This document shows, piece after piece, positions 26,302-35,350 of a stretch of 61,858 nt of DNA. Made by a program: the position numbers and the translations under genes. Below the pieces are notes generated by a model. That model did not search any database. It was not told the origin of the DNA and saw only the letters and a program-made list of their open reading frames with translations. Each line of letters begins with the position of its first letter. The first letter of the stretch is position 1. This DNA is from an uncultured Oscillospiraceae bacterium (GTDB lineage: Bacteria > Bacillota > Clostridia > Oscillospirales > Oscillospiraceae), in NCBI GenBank assembly GCA_947589545.1, contig CANQBA010000015.1:1-61858 (forward strand), read 5' to 3'.

Positions 26302-27324
26302 CTCAACCACCAGATCCGCCGCGGTATAGACGCCGCAGGCATCAAAATACCGGTTCTCGAGGGGGATCCAGCGGTTTACATAATCATATACCCGCGCGGG
26401 ATCCCGAGCCTTCAGCCGTTGAAGCTGCGTGTCCGGGGCGGTGCGCAGGGCGATTTTCAGCGTGTAGAAGTCCCGCAGCTCCGGGTGGAGGGAATAGGAG
26501 CCCTCCACGATGTTGATCCGGTGTGGCGCGTGCTCTATGGGCGGCTCCAGGGCCATTTTTCCGCAGTCAAACCGCCGGGTGACGACCGGGGTTCCGTGCT
26601 CCAAGGGGAGCAGGATCTCCTCCAAAAGCCGTTCCCGGTGCAGGTTCCCGCCCAGCTCCGAAAGACGCTGGGCTGTGCGAAGCTCCGCCGGCAGAAAGTA
26701 ATCGTCGGCGTGAAAGAGCTCGCCGCCGTAGACCTCCGCCAGCATGGCACCCAGAGTGGACTTTCCGGCGGCGCACATGCCGTCGATGCCGATGACGACA
26801 GGCCCCGTGAAGCGGGAGAAGCGGTCGATGCAGGCGAAAACGTCCATAAACCGGGCGTATTCCCGCCGGATGACCCGGTAGGCCGGCTTGTTTGCGGCCC
26901 GGTAGCTCTCCGAGTGGGACAGCATGGGGTACCCTCGAGCGGCGTAGCCGGTCAGAAAATCGTCCACCTCCGCCGGGTCAAAGGGGAGGCGGTACAAAAG
27001 CGTCAGCTTTTCCTTGAAGTCCTCCAGATCTCCGGCGGGCCCTTGGGAGGAGAGCAGAAAAATCCGGAACAGCGTCTCCACAGAGAGCCTGCCCGCCGCC
27101 GGGGCCAGGTTCACCCGGCAAAAGCCGCCGCCGATGGGGGAGATCAGCGGCTCGCCGGCCCTTTCGCACCCGTCAATCTCGCTTTTCAGCCGCTCCAGGG
27201 CGGCCGCCGGATCGGCGATCAGGTGCCCGCCGCCAAATTCGCTCTGGTAGAGGAGCTTCACCGCGTCCCGGATCTGAAAGCCCGGCCGCCGGGCTTCCCG
27301 GGAGAGGAGTTCCAAAAGCTCCAT
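26296..27324 (-). CDS. Uridine-kinase-like P-loop protein with N-terminal extra domain
   Basis: A 342-residue two-part protein. Residues about 1-175 form an alpha-helical domain of unknown function (QIRDAVKLLYQSEFGGGHLI, LLYRLPFDP). Residues 176-342 are a nucleoside/uridine-kinase-like P-loop domain with Walker A GIDGMCAAGKST, HADDYFLP and EGSYSLHPEL. It probably phosphorylates a small hydroxyl compound. ATG 27324 lies two bases after the upstream stop and has GGGAG upstream. Its stop is inside the terminator stem. Confidence 0.75.
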   Translation of the reverse strand: MELLELLSREARRPGFQIRDAVKLLYQSEFGGGHLIADPAAALERLKSEIDGCERAGEPLISPIGGGFCRVNLAPAAGRLSVETLFRIFLLSSQGPAGDLEDFKEKLTLLYRLPFDPAEVDDFLTGYAARGYPMLSHSESYRAANKPAYRVIRREYARFMDVFACIDRFSRFTGPVVIGIDGMCAAGKSTLGAMLAEVYGGELFHADDYFLPAELRTAQRLSELGGNLHRERLLEEILLPLEHGTPVVTRRFDCGKMALEPPIEHAPHRINIVEGSYSLHPELRDFYTLKIALRTAPDTQLQRLKARDPARVYDYVNRWIPLENRYFDACGVYTAADLVVET

Positions 27325-27326
27325 CC

Positions 27327-27548
27327 TCACCACTCCCGCTTGATGTCGCTCTCTCGGACGCCATAGCTTTCGCAGAACTCCCGCAGATCCTTATCGCTGC
27401 GGATCAGCATGACCTCCGTGAATTTGCCGCTGACCGGATCCTTCAGGCCCGCCACCTGTTCGCCGGTGCAGATGCTGGCCCGGATGGTGGGGATCTTGCC
27501 GGTCATATCGAAGCGCGGCTCCTGTTTTTTCCTTTTAAAGAACGGCAC
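27327..27548 (-). CDS. Small conserved-looking protein of unknown function
   Basis: A 73-residue soluble protein with a basic start (PFFKRKKQEP), the phrase IRASICTGEQVAGLKD and a charged C-terminus. I do not recognise a domain. GTG 27548 is preceded by AAAGGAGG at good spacing, which supports translation. It lies between the helicase and the P-loop kinase genes, 15 and 2 bases from them, so it is part of that operon. Confidence 0.65.
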   Translation of the reverse strand: MPFFKRKKQEPRFDMTGKIPTIRASICTGEQVAGLKDPVSGKFTEVMLIRSDKDLREFCESYGVRESDIKREW

Positions 27549-27562
27549 GGGGATGACCTCCT

Positions 27563-29824
27563 TTATTTGCCCTTTCTTCTCCGCCGGGGCTGATTCTGGC
27601 TGCGTGTCCGGCGGAAGCAGTCGTCACAGATGCGGCTTTTCTGGTAGAGCCCCAGGGGCTTGCCGCAAATGGCGCAGAAGCGGATGTTGTTCTTCAGGCG
27701 CGTAAGCAGGATATCGTTGATCTTCTCGGCCACGTCCTCCCGTGTCTCAAAGAGCTTGTCCTCGTCCACAGGCAGTTCAAATGCCTTGCAGAAGGAGAAA
27801 TAGAGATCCAGCTTTTTGTAGAAAAGCTCCAGCTCCAGCAGGGTGGGATCCTGGGAGGCCAGTCCCGGCTGTTCGATCTCCTCGCCCATGCGGTAGCGGC
27901 GCAGGAGGGTGAAAAAGAGTTCCCTCAGGGGTTCCAACGTCTCGTCAAAGGGGATGTTGGCGGCCCGCAGCTCCTGCTCCTTGGTCAGGTCGAAGCCCAG
28001 CTCCCGGAGCTTGGAGATGATGGTGATATACCGGGAGATGTCCAGCTTCACATAGGGCTCCACGGTGGGGATCTTGTTCCACTCGGTCAGCACCTCCAAA
28101 AGGTCGAAATCCACCTGGAGCACCAGATCCGAAAAGCCCACCACAGCCTTCTCAATGGGCGGTACGGGGGCCTCCAGCCCCGCCCTGATGAGGGGCAGAT
28201 TCTGGGTGGCGCCCACATAGCCCCTGTTGTACATGCCGAAGCGGCCCGCGCGGCCGGCGATCTGCTTGATCTCCTCCGGCAGAAGGGCGCGCCGCTCCAC
28301 GCCGTCGAATTTCTCCGTCTCCATGAAGATGATGCGCCGGATGGGCAGGTTCAGGCCCATGCCGATGGCGTCGGTGGAGACGACATATTTCATATCCCCC
28401 CGCAAAAAGCCCTCCATCTGCCGCCGCCGGGTGGCGTAGGGCAGAGCGCCGTAGATGATGGCCGGCTCCTTGCCGTGGGAGCGCAGCTCCTCGGCCACGC
28501 TGAGCACGCCCACCTTGGAGAAGGTTATGAGAGCGTCCCCCGGCTGGATGCGCTCGGGCGAGACGGTGGTACGCATGGGAATCAGGGGGACGCGCCGCTC
28601 GTGGCGCACCACCGCGTAAGTATCGCCGCAGCTGGCGATGAGCCGGATAAGGATGTCCTCCGCCTCCGGCGCGGCGCACAGGTGCACCTCCGGGGCCAGC
28701 ACCCCCAGAATGGCACGGGTCCAGGCATACCCCCGCTGGGGATCCCGGATCATCTGGCACTCGTCGATGACGGCCACGTCAAAGCGCCGCTTCAGATCCA
28801 GCTTTTCCGCCGTGGCGGCCACATGGGTGTCGCCGGGGCGTGAGTCCTCCTCCTCGCCGGTGGCCAGGGAGCAGTCCACCCGGGCGTCCAAAAGCGTCTC
28901 CTGGGCCTCCAGCGCCAGTAGACGCAACGGCCCCAGATACACCCCCGTGGGGGCCTCCATCAGCCGCACAAGGCCGGCGTAGGTCTTGCCGGTGTTGGTG
29001 CCGCCGATGTGCAGGGTAAAATGCCGCCGCATGGCCCGGGCTTCCGGGTACTCGTCCCGGGGATTCAGCGCCATCAGCAGGGAGAGGGAGCTTCGGATGG
29101 CCCTGGGCACATACCACACCGACCAGACCTTGGAAAGCCCGTCCCGGAAGAGAAGGCCCAGGGGGAAATCGGGGGAGCGGAGCATATCAAAAAGGCTCTC
29201 CTCCGACTCCACCCCGTGGAGTTGGTCGATAACGTGCTCGGCTGCAACCTTGAGGATGTTGGGATAGTGCTCGATGAGCCTGTCACAGGGCCGCTCGTCC
29301 CAGTGGGCGGCGATGTAGCCGCAGGATTTTGTCAGCCCGTTCATAGCCGGGGGCACGCAGGTGGCGGGGCGGCCCTTCTCCAGCGCCATGAATTCCCCCA
29401 GCCAGGAGCTGACCTGCCCGTAGGCGGCGGCCTGTCCGCCGGAGCCGAGCCTCACCAAAATGGCCCGGTGATAGTGGCGGGCCAGCAGACTGGCGGCGGA
29501 CTCGTCCCAGGGATATTTGGAAAAGGACGCCTCAAAAAGCGCCCGGACGCCGGCGGTGTCCAGCGTTTTTTTCGCCTTGGGCGCGCCCTCCTCCGGGGAG
29601 GGCTGGGCGGCCTCCGCTTCCGGCACGGTGACCCGGTGCTTGTCGATGAACTCCGGCGTCAGCTCCGCCTCCGCCACCACGCTCTTGCGCCAGGTGCGCA
29701 GCACCTTGTGGCCGTCGCCCACATGGACATAGGTGGGCTTGGGCAGGAGCGTCTCGATGAGCTCGTTTGTCCACCCGCGCCGCAGGAGCGCGCTTTTCGT
29801 CATGGAATTTTTGCTCTTGGACAT
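27563..29824 (-). CDS. SUV3-like RNA/DNA helicase with C-terminal zinc ribbon
   Basis: A 753-residue superfamily 2 helicase. Walker A is GGTNTGKT (274-281), the DEAD-box-like motif is DECQ (354-357), and motifs V-VI read STDAIGMGLNLPIRR and QIAGRAGRFG. This GGTNTGKT/DECQ combination is the mark of the SUV3 family, whose mitochondrial member unwinds RNA for the degradosome. The C-terminus adds a CxxC...CxxC zinc ribbon (CAICGKPLG, CDDC) and a basic tail. An N-terminal region of about 260 residues is of unknown fold. It is downstream of a ymdB-type gene, so a role in RNA turnover is plausible. Confidence 0.8.
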   Translation of the reverse strand: MSKSKNSMTKSALLRRGWTNELIETLLPKPTYVHVGDGHKVLRTWRKSVVAEAELTPEFIDKHRVTVPEAEAAQPSPEEGAPKAKKTLDTAGVRALFEASFSKYPWDESAASLLARHYHRAILVRLGSGGQAAAYGQVSSWLGEFMALEKGRPATCVPPAMNGLTKSCGYIAAHWDERPCDRLIEHYPNILKVAAEHVIDQLHGVESEESLFDMLRSPDFPLGLLFRDGLSKVWSVWYVPRAIRSSLSLLMALNPRDEYPEARAMRRHFTLHIGGTNTGKTYAGLVRLMEAPTGVYLGPLRLLALEAQETLLDARVDCSLATGEEEDSRPGDTHVAATAEKLDLKRRFDVAVIDECQMIRDPQRGYAWTRAILGVLAPEVHLCAAPEAEDILIRLIASCGDTYAVVRHERRVPLIPMRTTVSPERIQPGDALITFSKVGVLSVAEELRSHGKEPAIIYGALPYATRRRQMEGFLRGDMKYVVSTDAIGMGLNLPIRRIIFMETEKFDGVERRALLPEEIKQIAGRAGRFGMYNRGYVGATQNLPLIRAGLEAPVPPIEKAVVGFSDLVLQVDFDLLEVLTEWNKIPTVEPYVKLDISRYITIISKLRELGFDLTKEQELRAANIPFDETLEPLRELFFTLLRRYRMGEEIEQPGLASQDPTLLELELFYKKLDLYFSFCKAFELPVDEDKLFETREDVAEKINDILLTRLKNNIRFCAICGKPLGLYQKSRICDDCFRRTRSQNQPRRRRKGK

Positions 29825-29884
29825 CCGCGCCCCCCACCTCTTTATGACTTACTAAAAAATAAATAAAAAAACTTAAAATAATGC

Positions 29885-29913
29885 TTGACAAATAAAACGC
29901 TTTGTGGTATAAT
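29885..29913 (+). promoter_or_regulatory. Consensus sigma-A promoter with no gene on its strand
   Basis: TTGACA (29885-29890), 17 bases, TATAAT (29908-29913): a full consensus match. It points rightwards into the 3' end of the minus-strand ymdB-type gene, whose stop is 27 bases away. No plus-strand gene follows before 35.3 kb. Confidence 0.7.
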
Positions 29914-29939
29914 ACGAACCGCACAAAAGCAAAGAGGCC

Positions 29940-30713
29940 TTACGGGGTGACCCGCAGGGCCTGACAGGCCGTACAGAGGCCGGTTTTGGGGTCAATGTCG
30001 AAAAGCGCCCCCTCGATCTTGCACCGGCCCTCCGCCTGGGTGTAGGGGACGCGCTTCGGCTCGCCCAGAAAGCGCCCGATGGACTGCTCCGGGCGGACGC
30101 CCAGAATAGAATCCACAGCGCCGGTCATGCCCAGGTCGGTGATAAATCCCGTGCCCTTTGGAAGAATCCGGATGTCGGAGGTCTGGACGTGGGTGTGGGT
30201 GCCCCAGAGGGCGGAGATCCTGCCGTCCAGGTGCCACGCCAGCGCCGCCTTTTCGCTGGTGGCCTCGGCGTGGAAGTCGATGAGGACGATCCTGGCCGTC
30301 AGCTTTTTGAGGATCCGTTCCGCCTCATAAAAGGGGTTGTCCGGGCCGAAATCCATGGCGCACCGGCCGATGAGGTTGATGACCGCTACGCTCCCCTGGG
30401 GTGTGTCCGTCTCCGTCCAGCCCATGCCGGGGGTCAGAGGGGACAGGTTGGCGGGCCGCAGGATCCGCGGGGTGTCGTCCAGATACCGGTGCAGGGTGTA
30501 TTTTTGCAGGGCGTGGTTGCCCAGGGTAATCACGTCCGCCCCGGCGGAGAAGATGGCCTCGGCCTCCTGGGGGTTGATGCCCACCACGCTGGCGTTTTCG
30601 CCGTTGACTACGCACAGATCCGCCTTGTGCTCCCGCCTCAGCTTCCAGAGCGTCCCGGTGAGGGCGCTGACGCCCCGTTCCCCCACCACATCGCCGATGG
30701 CCAGTATCCTCAC
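29940..30713 (-). CDS. YmdB-family metallophosphoesterase
   Basis: A 257-residue calcineurin-like phosphodiesterase of the TIGR00282/YmdB family, acting in Bacillus on 2',3'-cyclic nucleotides and influencing biofilm and RNA turnover. Metal-binding motifs are present: IGDVVGERG (6-14), NGENAS (38-43), GNHAL (65-69), DFHAEATSEK and GTHTHVQTSD. ATG overlaps the stop of the lipid-kinase gene (ATGA). In many Firmicutes ymdB is linked to RNase Y genes; here its neighbour is a SUV3-like helicase instead. Confidence 0.88.
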   Translation of the reverse strand: MRILAIGDVVGERGVSALTGTLWKLRREHKADLCVVNGENASVVGINPQEAEAIFSAGADVITLGNHALQKYTLHRYLDDTPRILRPANLSPLTPGMGWTETDTPQGSVAVINLIGRCAMDFGPDNPFYEAERILKKLTARIVLIDFHAEATSEKAALAWHLDGRISALWGTHTHVQTSDIRILPKGTGFITDLGMTGAVDSILGVRPEQSIGRFLGEPKRVPYTQAEGRCKIEGALFDIDPKTGLCTACQALRVTP

Positions 30714-31615
30714 AGGCTGTTACCCACGTTGATGCGGACGGCCTGGTGGTGATTCACCACGTCCACGGTCTTATAGATGCCGCCGTCCTCGCCGTCGCGG
30801 GTCCACTGCACCTCGCTGTCGAACTCAAAGCGGATCCGGCCCGTGTGCAGGAGGGTGATGTTGTCGGAGTTGAAATTGCGCTTGAGAATATTGCCCACGG
30901 TGGCGTTCAGCTCCGCCAGATTCCGGGGCTTGCGGATGAGAAGCGCCTCAAAAAGCCCGTCGTCCAGGGCCACGTTGTCCTCGTCAAATTTGACGAGGCC
31001 CCCGGCCACGGTCAGGGAGTTGGTGACAAAGCCGAAGAGCAGGTCGCCCTCAAAATACCCGCCGTCGTAGTAGACGCGGGTGTGATGGGCCGTGATCTCC
31101 GTCAGCTGTCCCAGCGCCTCCGTCAGGTACGCCAAATATCCCCAGGTGTTCTTGGCGGCCTGGGGGGTGGTGAAGGGGACGTTGGTGAAGGTGCCGAAGG
31201 CAGCCACATAGCCGAAATAGTCCTGCCCCAGCTGGCCCACGTCCAAAAGCCTGTGCTCCGCGTAGGAGCCCAGGCTGCCGATGGCGTCCTTGGGGGTTTT
31301 GGGGATATTCAGGGACGTGGCCATATCGTTGGTGGTGCCCAGGGGGATATAGCTGATCTCCGGGCGGGCCTCCGGCGCTAGACGCATAAGGCCGGAGATG
31401 ACCTCGTTGAGGGTGCCGTCGCCGCCGGTACAGACCACGTTTGCCACCTCCGGGCCATATTCCTCGGCGAAATCCGAGGCGTCGCCGCGCTTCTCCGTGA
31501 CGCACACGGTGACGGCGCTGCCGCCGGAGCACAGGGTGCTGAGAAGCTCCAGAAGGATATTTTTCACCCGTCCCTTGCCGGAGACGGGGTTGACGATGAG
31601 CAGCTTTTTTTCCAT
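30710..31615 (-). CDS. Diacylglycerol/lipid kinase family protein
   Basis: A 301-residue DagK/YegS-type kinase. Seen: nucleotide-loop IVNPVSGKGR (residues 6-15), GGDGTLNEVISGL, and PLGTTNDMA. It phosphorylates diacylglycerol or a related lipid, recycling DAG left by lipoteichoic-acid synthesis, which fits the LTA-synthase-like genes elsewhere in the window. ATG 31615 has AAGGAGG six bases upstream; the longer frame lacks one. Confidence 0.85.
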   Translation of the reverse strand: MEKKLLIVNPVSGKGRVKNILLELLSTLCSGGSAVTVCVTEKRGDASDFAEEYGPEVANVVCTGGDGTLNEVISGLMRLAPEARPEISYIPLGTTNDMATSLNIPKTPKDAIGSLGSYAEHRLLDVGQLGQDYFGYVAAFGTFTNVPFTTPQAAKNTWGYLAYLTEALGQLTEITAHHTRVYYDGGYFEGDLLFGFVTNSLTVAGGLVKFDEDNVALDDGLFEALLIRKPRNLAELNATVGNILKRNFNSDNITLLHTGRIRFEFDSEVQWTRDGEDGGIYKTVDVVNHHQAVRINVGNSL

Positions 31616-31670
31616 GGCGATCCTCCTTCCCACGCCGGAATTGGAGAGAAATATATTTTGAAATTCGTTT

Positions 31671-32846
31671 TTATTTGGCGTCGATGACGCGCACGCGCAC
31701 AACGCCGCCGATGGCCCTGACGGCCTCCGCCAGGGAGCTGTCGGGCTGTTCGCCCAGCTCCAGCATGGTGTAGCTGATCTTACTGCCCTTCAGGGAGGCG
31801 TTGACCATGTTTTCGATGTTGATGCCCGCGCCGGAGACGGCCCCGGTGATCTTGGCGATCATGCTGGGGACGTTCTTGTGGAACACGCACAGCCGCGCCA
31901 GGCGCGAGGGGGACATGACGGCCTTGCCGAAATTCACGGAATTGTTGATGTTGCCGTTTTCGATGTAATCCCGGGCCTCCTGGGCGGCCATAACGGCGCA
32001 GTTCTCCTCGCTCTCCCAGGTGGTGCCGCCCAGATGGGGGGTCATCACCACGTTTTTCGTGCCGATGAGGGTGTTGGTGGGGAAGTCGGTGACGAACCGC
32101 GCCACCTTGCCGGTGTTGAGGGCGGCCCGGATGGCCTCCTCGTTGACCACCTGCTGGCGGGCGTAGTTGATGATGCGTACGCCGTCCTTCATTTTGGCGA
32201 GGAACTCCGCGTTCACCATGTCCCGGGTCTCGTCGGTGAGGGGGACGTGGAGGGTGAGAAAGTCGCAGTCGCACAGATCCTCCAGCCGGTCCACCCGCAC
32301 CACCTTGTTGGAGATGGCCCAGGCAGCGTCCACGGAGAGGTAGGGGTCGTAGCCGTACACGTCCATGCCCAGGTGCTGGCAGATGTTGGACACCCGGCGG
32401 CCCACGTTGCCCATGCCGATGACGCCGATCTTCTTGCCCATGTACTCAGGGCCGGCGAACTGCTTTTTGACCTTCTCCATGACCACGCTGACGTCCCGCT
32501 CTTTTGTGTCGAAATCCAGCACCCACTGTATCGCGCCCAGGATATCCCGGCAGGCCATGCCCAGGGCCATCAGGAACAGCTCCTTGACGCCGTTGGCGTT
32601 GCCGCCGGGGGTGTTGAACACCACGACGCCACGCTCCGCAAGCTTCTCTAAGGGGATGGTGTTGACGCCGATGCCGGCCCGGGCCACGCAGAGGAGCTTG
32701 TCGCCGAAATCGTAGTCCAGCAGGGAGGAGGCGCGGACAAAGATCACCTCGGGGTTTTCCAGATCCTCGCCCACGGCGTATTTTTTGGGATCCAGGATGG
32801 CCTTGCAGGCGGGGGAGATGTTGTTGATGGTTTTGACGTTGATCAT
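31671..32846 (-). CDS. serA: D-3-phosphoglycerate dehydrogenase
   Basis: A 391-residue NAD-dependent 2-hydroxyacid dehydrogenase for the first step of serine synthesis. Rossmann motif GVIGMGNVGRRV (about 140-151), catalytic Arg in NYARQQVV, Glu, and His in TPHLGGTTWES are seen, and a C-terminal ACT domain (from about 318) suggests serine feedback. AGAGGT precedes ATG 32846. Transcribed after serC from the same promoter, 18 bases downstream. Confidence 0.92.
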   Translation of the reverse strand: MINVKTINNISPACKAILDPKKYAVGEDLENPEVIFVRASSLLDYDFGDKLLCVARAGIGVNTIPLEKLAERGVVVFNTPGGNANGVKELFLMALGMACRDILGAIQWVLDFDTKERDVSVVMEKVKKQFAGPEYMGKKIGVIGMGNVGRRVSNICQHLGMDVYGYDPYLSVDAAWAISNKVVRVDRLEDLCDCDFLTLHVPLTDETRDMVNAEFLAKMKDGVRIINYARQQVVNEEAIRAALNTGKVARFVTDFPTNTLIGTKNVVMTPHLGGTTWESEENCAVMAAQEARDYIENGNINNSVNFGKAVMSPSRLARLCVFHKNVPSMIAKITGAVSGAGINIENMVNASLKGSKISYTMLELGEQPDSSLAEAVRAIGGVVRVRVIDAK

Positions 32847-32864
32847 TTTATTTTACCTCTGAAA

Positions 32865-33959
32865 TCAGTTTTTATTGTAATTGTCAACTTCAAATTTCGC
32901 CATGAAGTCCACAAGCTTCCGGACGCCCTCCACGGGCATGGCGTTGTAGACGGAGGCGCGCATACCGCCCACGATGCGGTGACCGCCCAAACTCACAAAG
33001 CCGTGGGAGGCGGCCTCCTTGATGAATTTCGCGTCCAGATCGGGGTTGCCGGTGCGGAAGGTCACGTTCATTTTCGAGCGCGCGGCCCGCTCCGCGCAGC
33101 CGTGGAAGAGCCGGGAGTTGTCCAGGAAATCGTAGAGCATCCCGGCGCGCTCCTCCCGCAGGGCCTCCATGCCCCGGACGCCGCCCTGCTCCTTCACCCA
33201 TTGGAGCACCAGCCCCAGCATGTAGATGTTGAAGGTGGGGGGCGTATTGTACATGGAGTCCTTGTCGATCATGGTCTTATAGCTGAGGATGGTGGGGGTA
33301 TAGGGCAGCTCATGTCCGGCCAGGGACTTGTCGATGATAACGGCGGCCATCCCGGCGGGGGCCATATTCTTCTGCACCCCGGCGTAGATGAGGCCGTGAC
33401 CGGCCACGTCAACGGGCTTGGACAGGATATTGGAGCTCATATCCGCCACTACGGGGCAGGCGGCCCGGGGGGTGTAGTCCCATTCCGTGCCGTAGATGGT
33501 GTTGTTGGCGCAGTAGTGGAAATAGGCGGAGTCGGGGGAGAGCTTCAGCTCCTCCTGGCGGGGGATGCGGGTGTGATTTTCCGCCGAGGTGTCCGCCGCG
33601 ATGCGGATCTCGCCGTACTTTTTGGCCTCCTTGGCCGCCAGACCCGAGAAGTTGCCGGTGACGGCGTAATCGGCCTTGCCGGTGGAGCCGATGAGGTTCA
33701 TGGCCACGGCGGCGAACTGGCCCGTGGCGCCCCCCTGCATAAAGAGGATCTCGTGGCTGTCCGGCACCGCCAACACCTCGCGGAAGAGGGCCTTTGTCCC
33801 GTCAAAGATCTCCTGGTACGCCTTGGAGCGGTGGCTCATCTCCATGGCGGACATCCCGGAGCCCTTATAATTTTTGATCTCCCCGGCGGCCCGCTCCAGC
33901 ACCGGTACCGGCAGCATGGAGGGGCCGGCGGAGAAGTTGTAGACGCGCTCAGTAAACAT
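32865..33959 (-). CDS. serC: Phosphoserine aminotransferase
   Basis: A 364-residue class V aminotransferase converting 3-phosphohydroxypyruvate to phosphoserine. YNFSAGPSMLP at the start, FMQGGATGQFA for PLP phosphate, and the Schiff-base lysine in AGVQKNMAPAG are typical. GGGGGAA precedes ATG 33959. Forms the serC-serA operon; no separate phosphoserine phosphatase gene is in the window. Confidence 0.93.
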   Translation of the reverse strand: MFTERVYNFSAGPSMLPVPVLERAAGEIKNYKGSGMSAMEMSHRSKAYQEIFDGTKALFREVLAVPDSHEILFMQGGATGQFAAVAMNLIGSTGKADYAVTGNFSGLAAKEAKKYGEIRIAADTSAENHTRIPRQEELKLSPDSAYFHYCANNTIYGTEWDYTPRAACPVVADMSSNILSKPVDVAGHGLIYAGVQKNMAPAGMAAVIIDKSLAGHELPYTPTILSYKTMIDKDSMYNTPPTFNIYMLGLVLQWVKEQGGVRGMEALREERAGMLYDFLDNSRLFHGCAERAARSKMNVTFRTGNPDLDAKFIKEAASHGFVSLGGHRIVGGMRASVYNAMPVEGVRKLVDFMAKFEVDNYNKN

Positions 33960-34002
33960 GAAAAATTCCCCCTGGCATCCTATAGTTTCTTTAATTGAAT
34001 GA

Positions 34003-34031
34003 ATTATACATAAAATGATGCCGATTTACAA
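34003..34031 (-). promoter_or_regulatory. Promoter of serC-serA
   Basis: Minus strand TTGTAA (34031-34026), 17 bases, TATAAT (34008-34003); the -35 overlaps the stop codon of mtaB. Confidence 0.7.
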
Positions 34032-35309
34032 GAGGATATTTCCCCAAAGCGCCCCGTGGGAAAGGCCGGTGATTTGTACATTTGCCACAGTGTTGCGCAG
34101 GTCCCGGCCCCGGGCGCGCACCTCGCAGTAATTCCCGGCGTGGCCCGACCAGACGCCCTCCGCCTCCGTCTCGAAGAGGACGGGGAGGATCCTGCCGATC
34201 TGCGCTTCCAGAAACTGCTTTTTCATCCGGCGGGCCGCGGCGGCGGCCTCCCTGGCGCGGCTCTCCTTGAGGGCCCGGGGCAGCTGCTCCATTTGGGCGG
34301 CCGCGGTGCCGGGGCGGACGGAGTAGGGGAAGACGTGCATGGAGGAGAAGGCGCACCGCTCTATAAAGGCCAGCGTCTCCTGATGATCCGCCTCCGTCTC
34401 GCCGGGAAAGCCGGTGATAAGATCGGCGGTGAGGCCGCAGTTGTCGAAATACCGCCGCAAAAGGGCGACGGACTCGTAAAACCGGGCGGTGTTGTATTTC
34501 CGGCGCATCCCTTTGAGCGTCCTGTCACAGCCGCTTTGCAGGGACAGATGGAAGTGGGGGCAGATGTTGGGCAGGGCGGCGAGGGCCTTACAGAAGTCCT
34601 CCGTCACCACCCGTGGTTCCAGGGAGCCCAGGCGGATCCGGCACCCCGGCGCGGCGGCGCAGACAGCCGTCACCGCGTCGGCCAGGGTGGGCTTTCCGGG
34701 CAGATCCGCGCCGTAGGAGGCGATCTCGATGCCGGTGAGGACGATCTCGCGGTAGCCCTCCCGGGCCAGCTTCTCCGCCTGGGCGGCGCAGTCGGTCAGG
34801 GGCAGGGAGCGCACGCGGCCCCGGGTATACGGTATGATGCAGTAGGCGCAGAAGTTTACGCACCCGTCCTCGATCTTCAGAAGCGCCCGCGTCCGGCCCT
34901 CCGGGCTTCCGGCGGGGAGCCGCTCGAACGCCCGCCGCTCCAGGGCGTTGTCCACGCGGACAGCCCCCTTCCGCTCCGTAAGCGCCCGCTCCAGGGCGTC
35001 CGCCAGGCCGGCCTTGTCGCCGCTTCCGAAGACCACGTCGCCGATTTCCGAGGCCGCCTGGGCCTCCGCCTGGCTCCAGCAGCCGCACAGGGCGATGACC
35101 GCGCCGGGGTTCAGCTCCTTCAAATGCCGCGCGGCCTGACGGGATTTGCGCCCCGCCTCCGCCGTGACGGCGCAGGTGTTGACCACCACGGCGTCCAGGC
35201 CCGTCTCCTCCTGGGTGATCTGGTGGCCGCGCTCAGAGAGCATTGCCGCCAGGGCGGCGGATTCAAATTGATTGACCTTACAGCCAAGGGTGTGGATGTG
35301 GATTCTCAT
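34026..35309 (-). CDS. mtaB: tRNA (t6A37) C2-methylthiotransferase
   Basis: A 427-residue radical-SAM methylthiotransferase that makes ms2t6A at position 37 of ANN-reading tRNAs. N-terminal MTTase cluster cysteines C10 (TLGCKVNQ), C46 (NTCAVT) and the CGC near 75-77; radical-SAM triad C150/C154/C157 in CVNFCAYC; C-terminal TRAM domain. TLGCKVNQ marks MtaB rather than MiaB. It lies back to back with a cysteine desulfurase gene, a natural sulfur source. Confidence 0.9.
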   Translation of the reverse strand: MRIHIHTLGCKVNQFESAALAAMLSERGHQITQEETGLDAVVVNTCAVTAEAGRKSRQAARHLKELNPGAVIALCGCWSQAEAQAASEIGDVVFGSGDKAGLADALERALTERKGAVRVDNALERRAFERLPAGSPEGRTRALLKIEDGCVNFCAYCIIPYTRGRVRSLPLTDCAAQAEKLAREGYREIVLTGIEIASYGADLPGKPTLADAVTAVCAAAPGCRIRLGSLEPRVVTEDFCKALAALPNICPHFHLSLQSGCDRTLKGMRRKYNTARFYESVALLRRYFDNCGLTADLITGFPGETEADHQETLAFIERCAFSSMHVFPYSVRPGTAAAQMEQLPRALKESRAREAAAAARRMKKQFLEAQIGRILPVLFETEAEGVWSGHAGNYCEVRARGRDLRNTVANVQITGLSHGALWGNILL

Positions 35310-35316
35310 AATGCTC

Positions 35317-35345
35317 TTGTCCTGTACGAAAATATGGTGTATAAT
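35317..35345 (+). promoter_or_regulatory. Promoter of the cysteine desulfurase gene
   Basis: TTGTCC (35317-35322), 17 bases, TATAAT (35340-35345), 45 bases before ATG 35390. Confidence 0.65.
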
Positions 35346-35350
35346 CCGGT

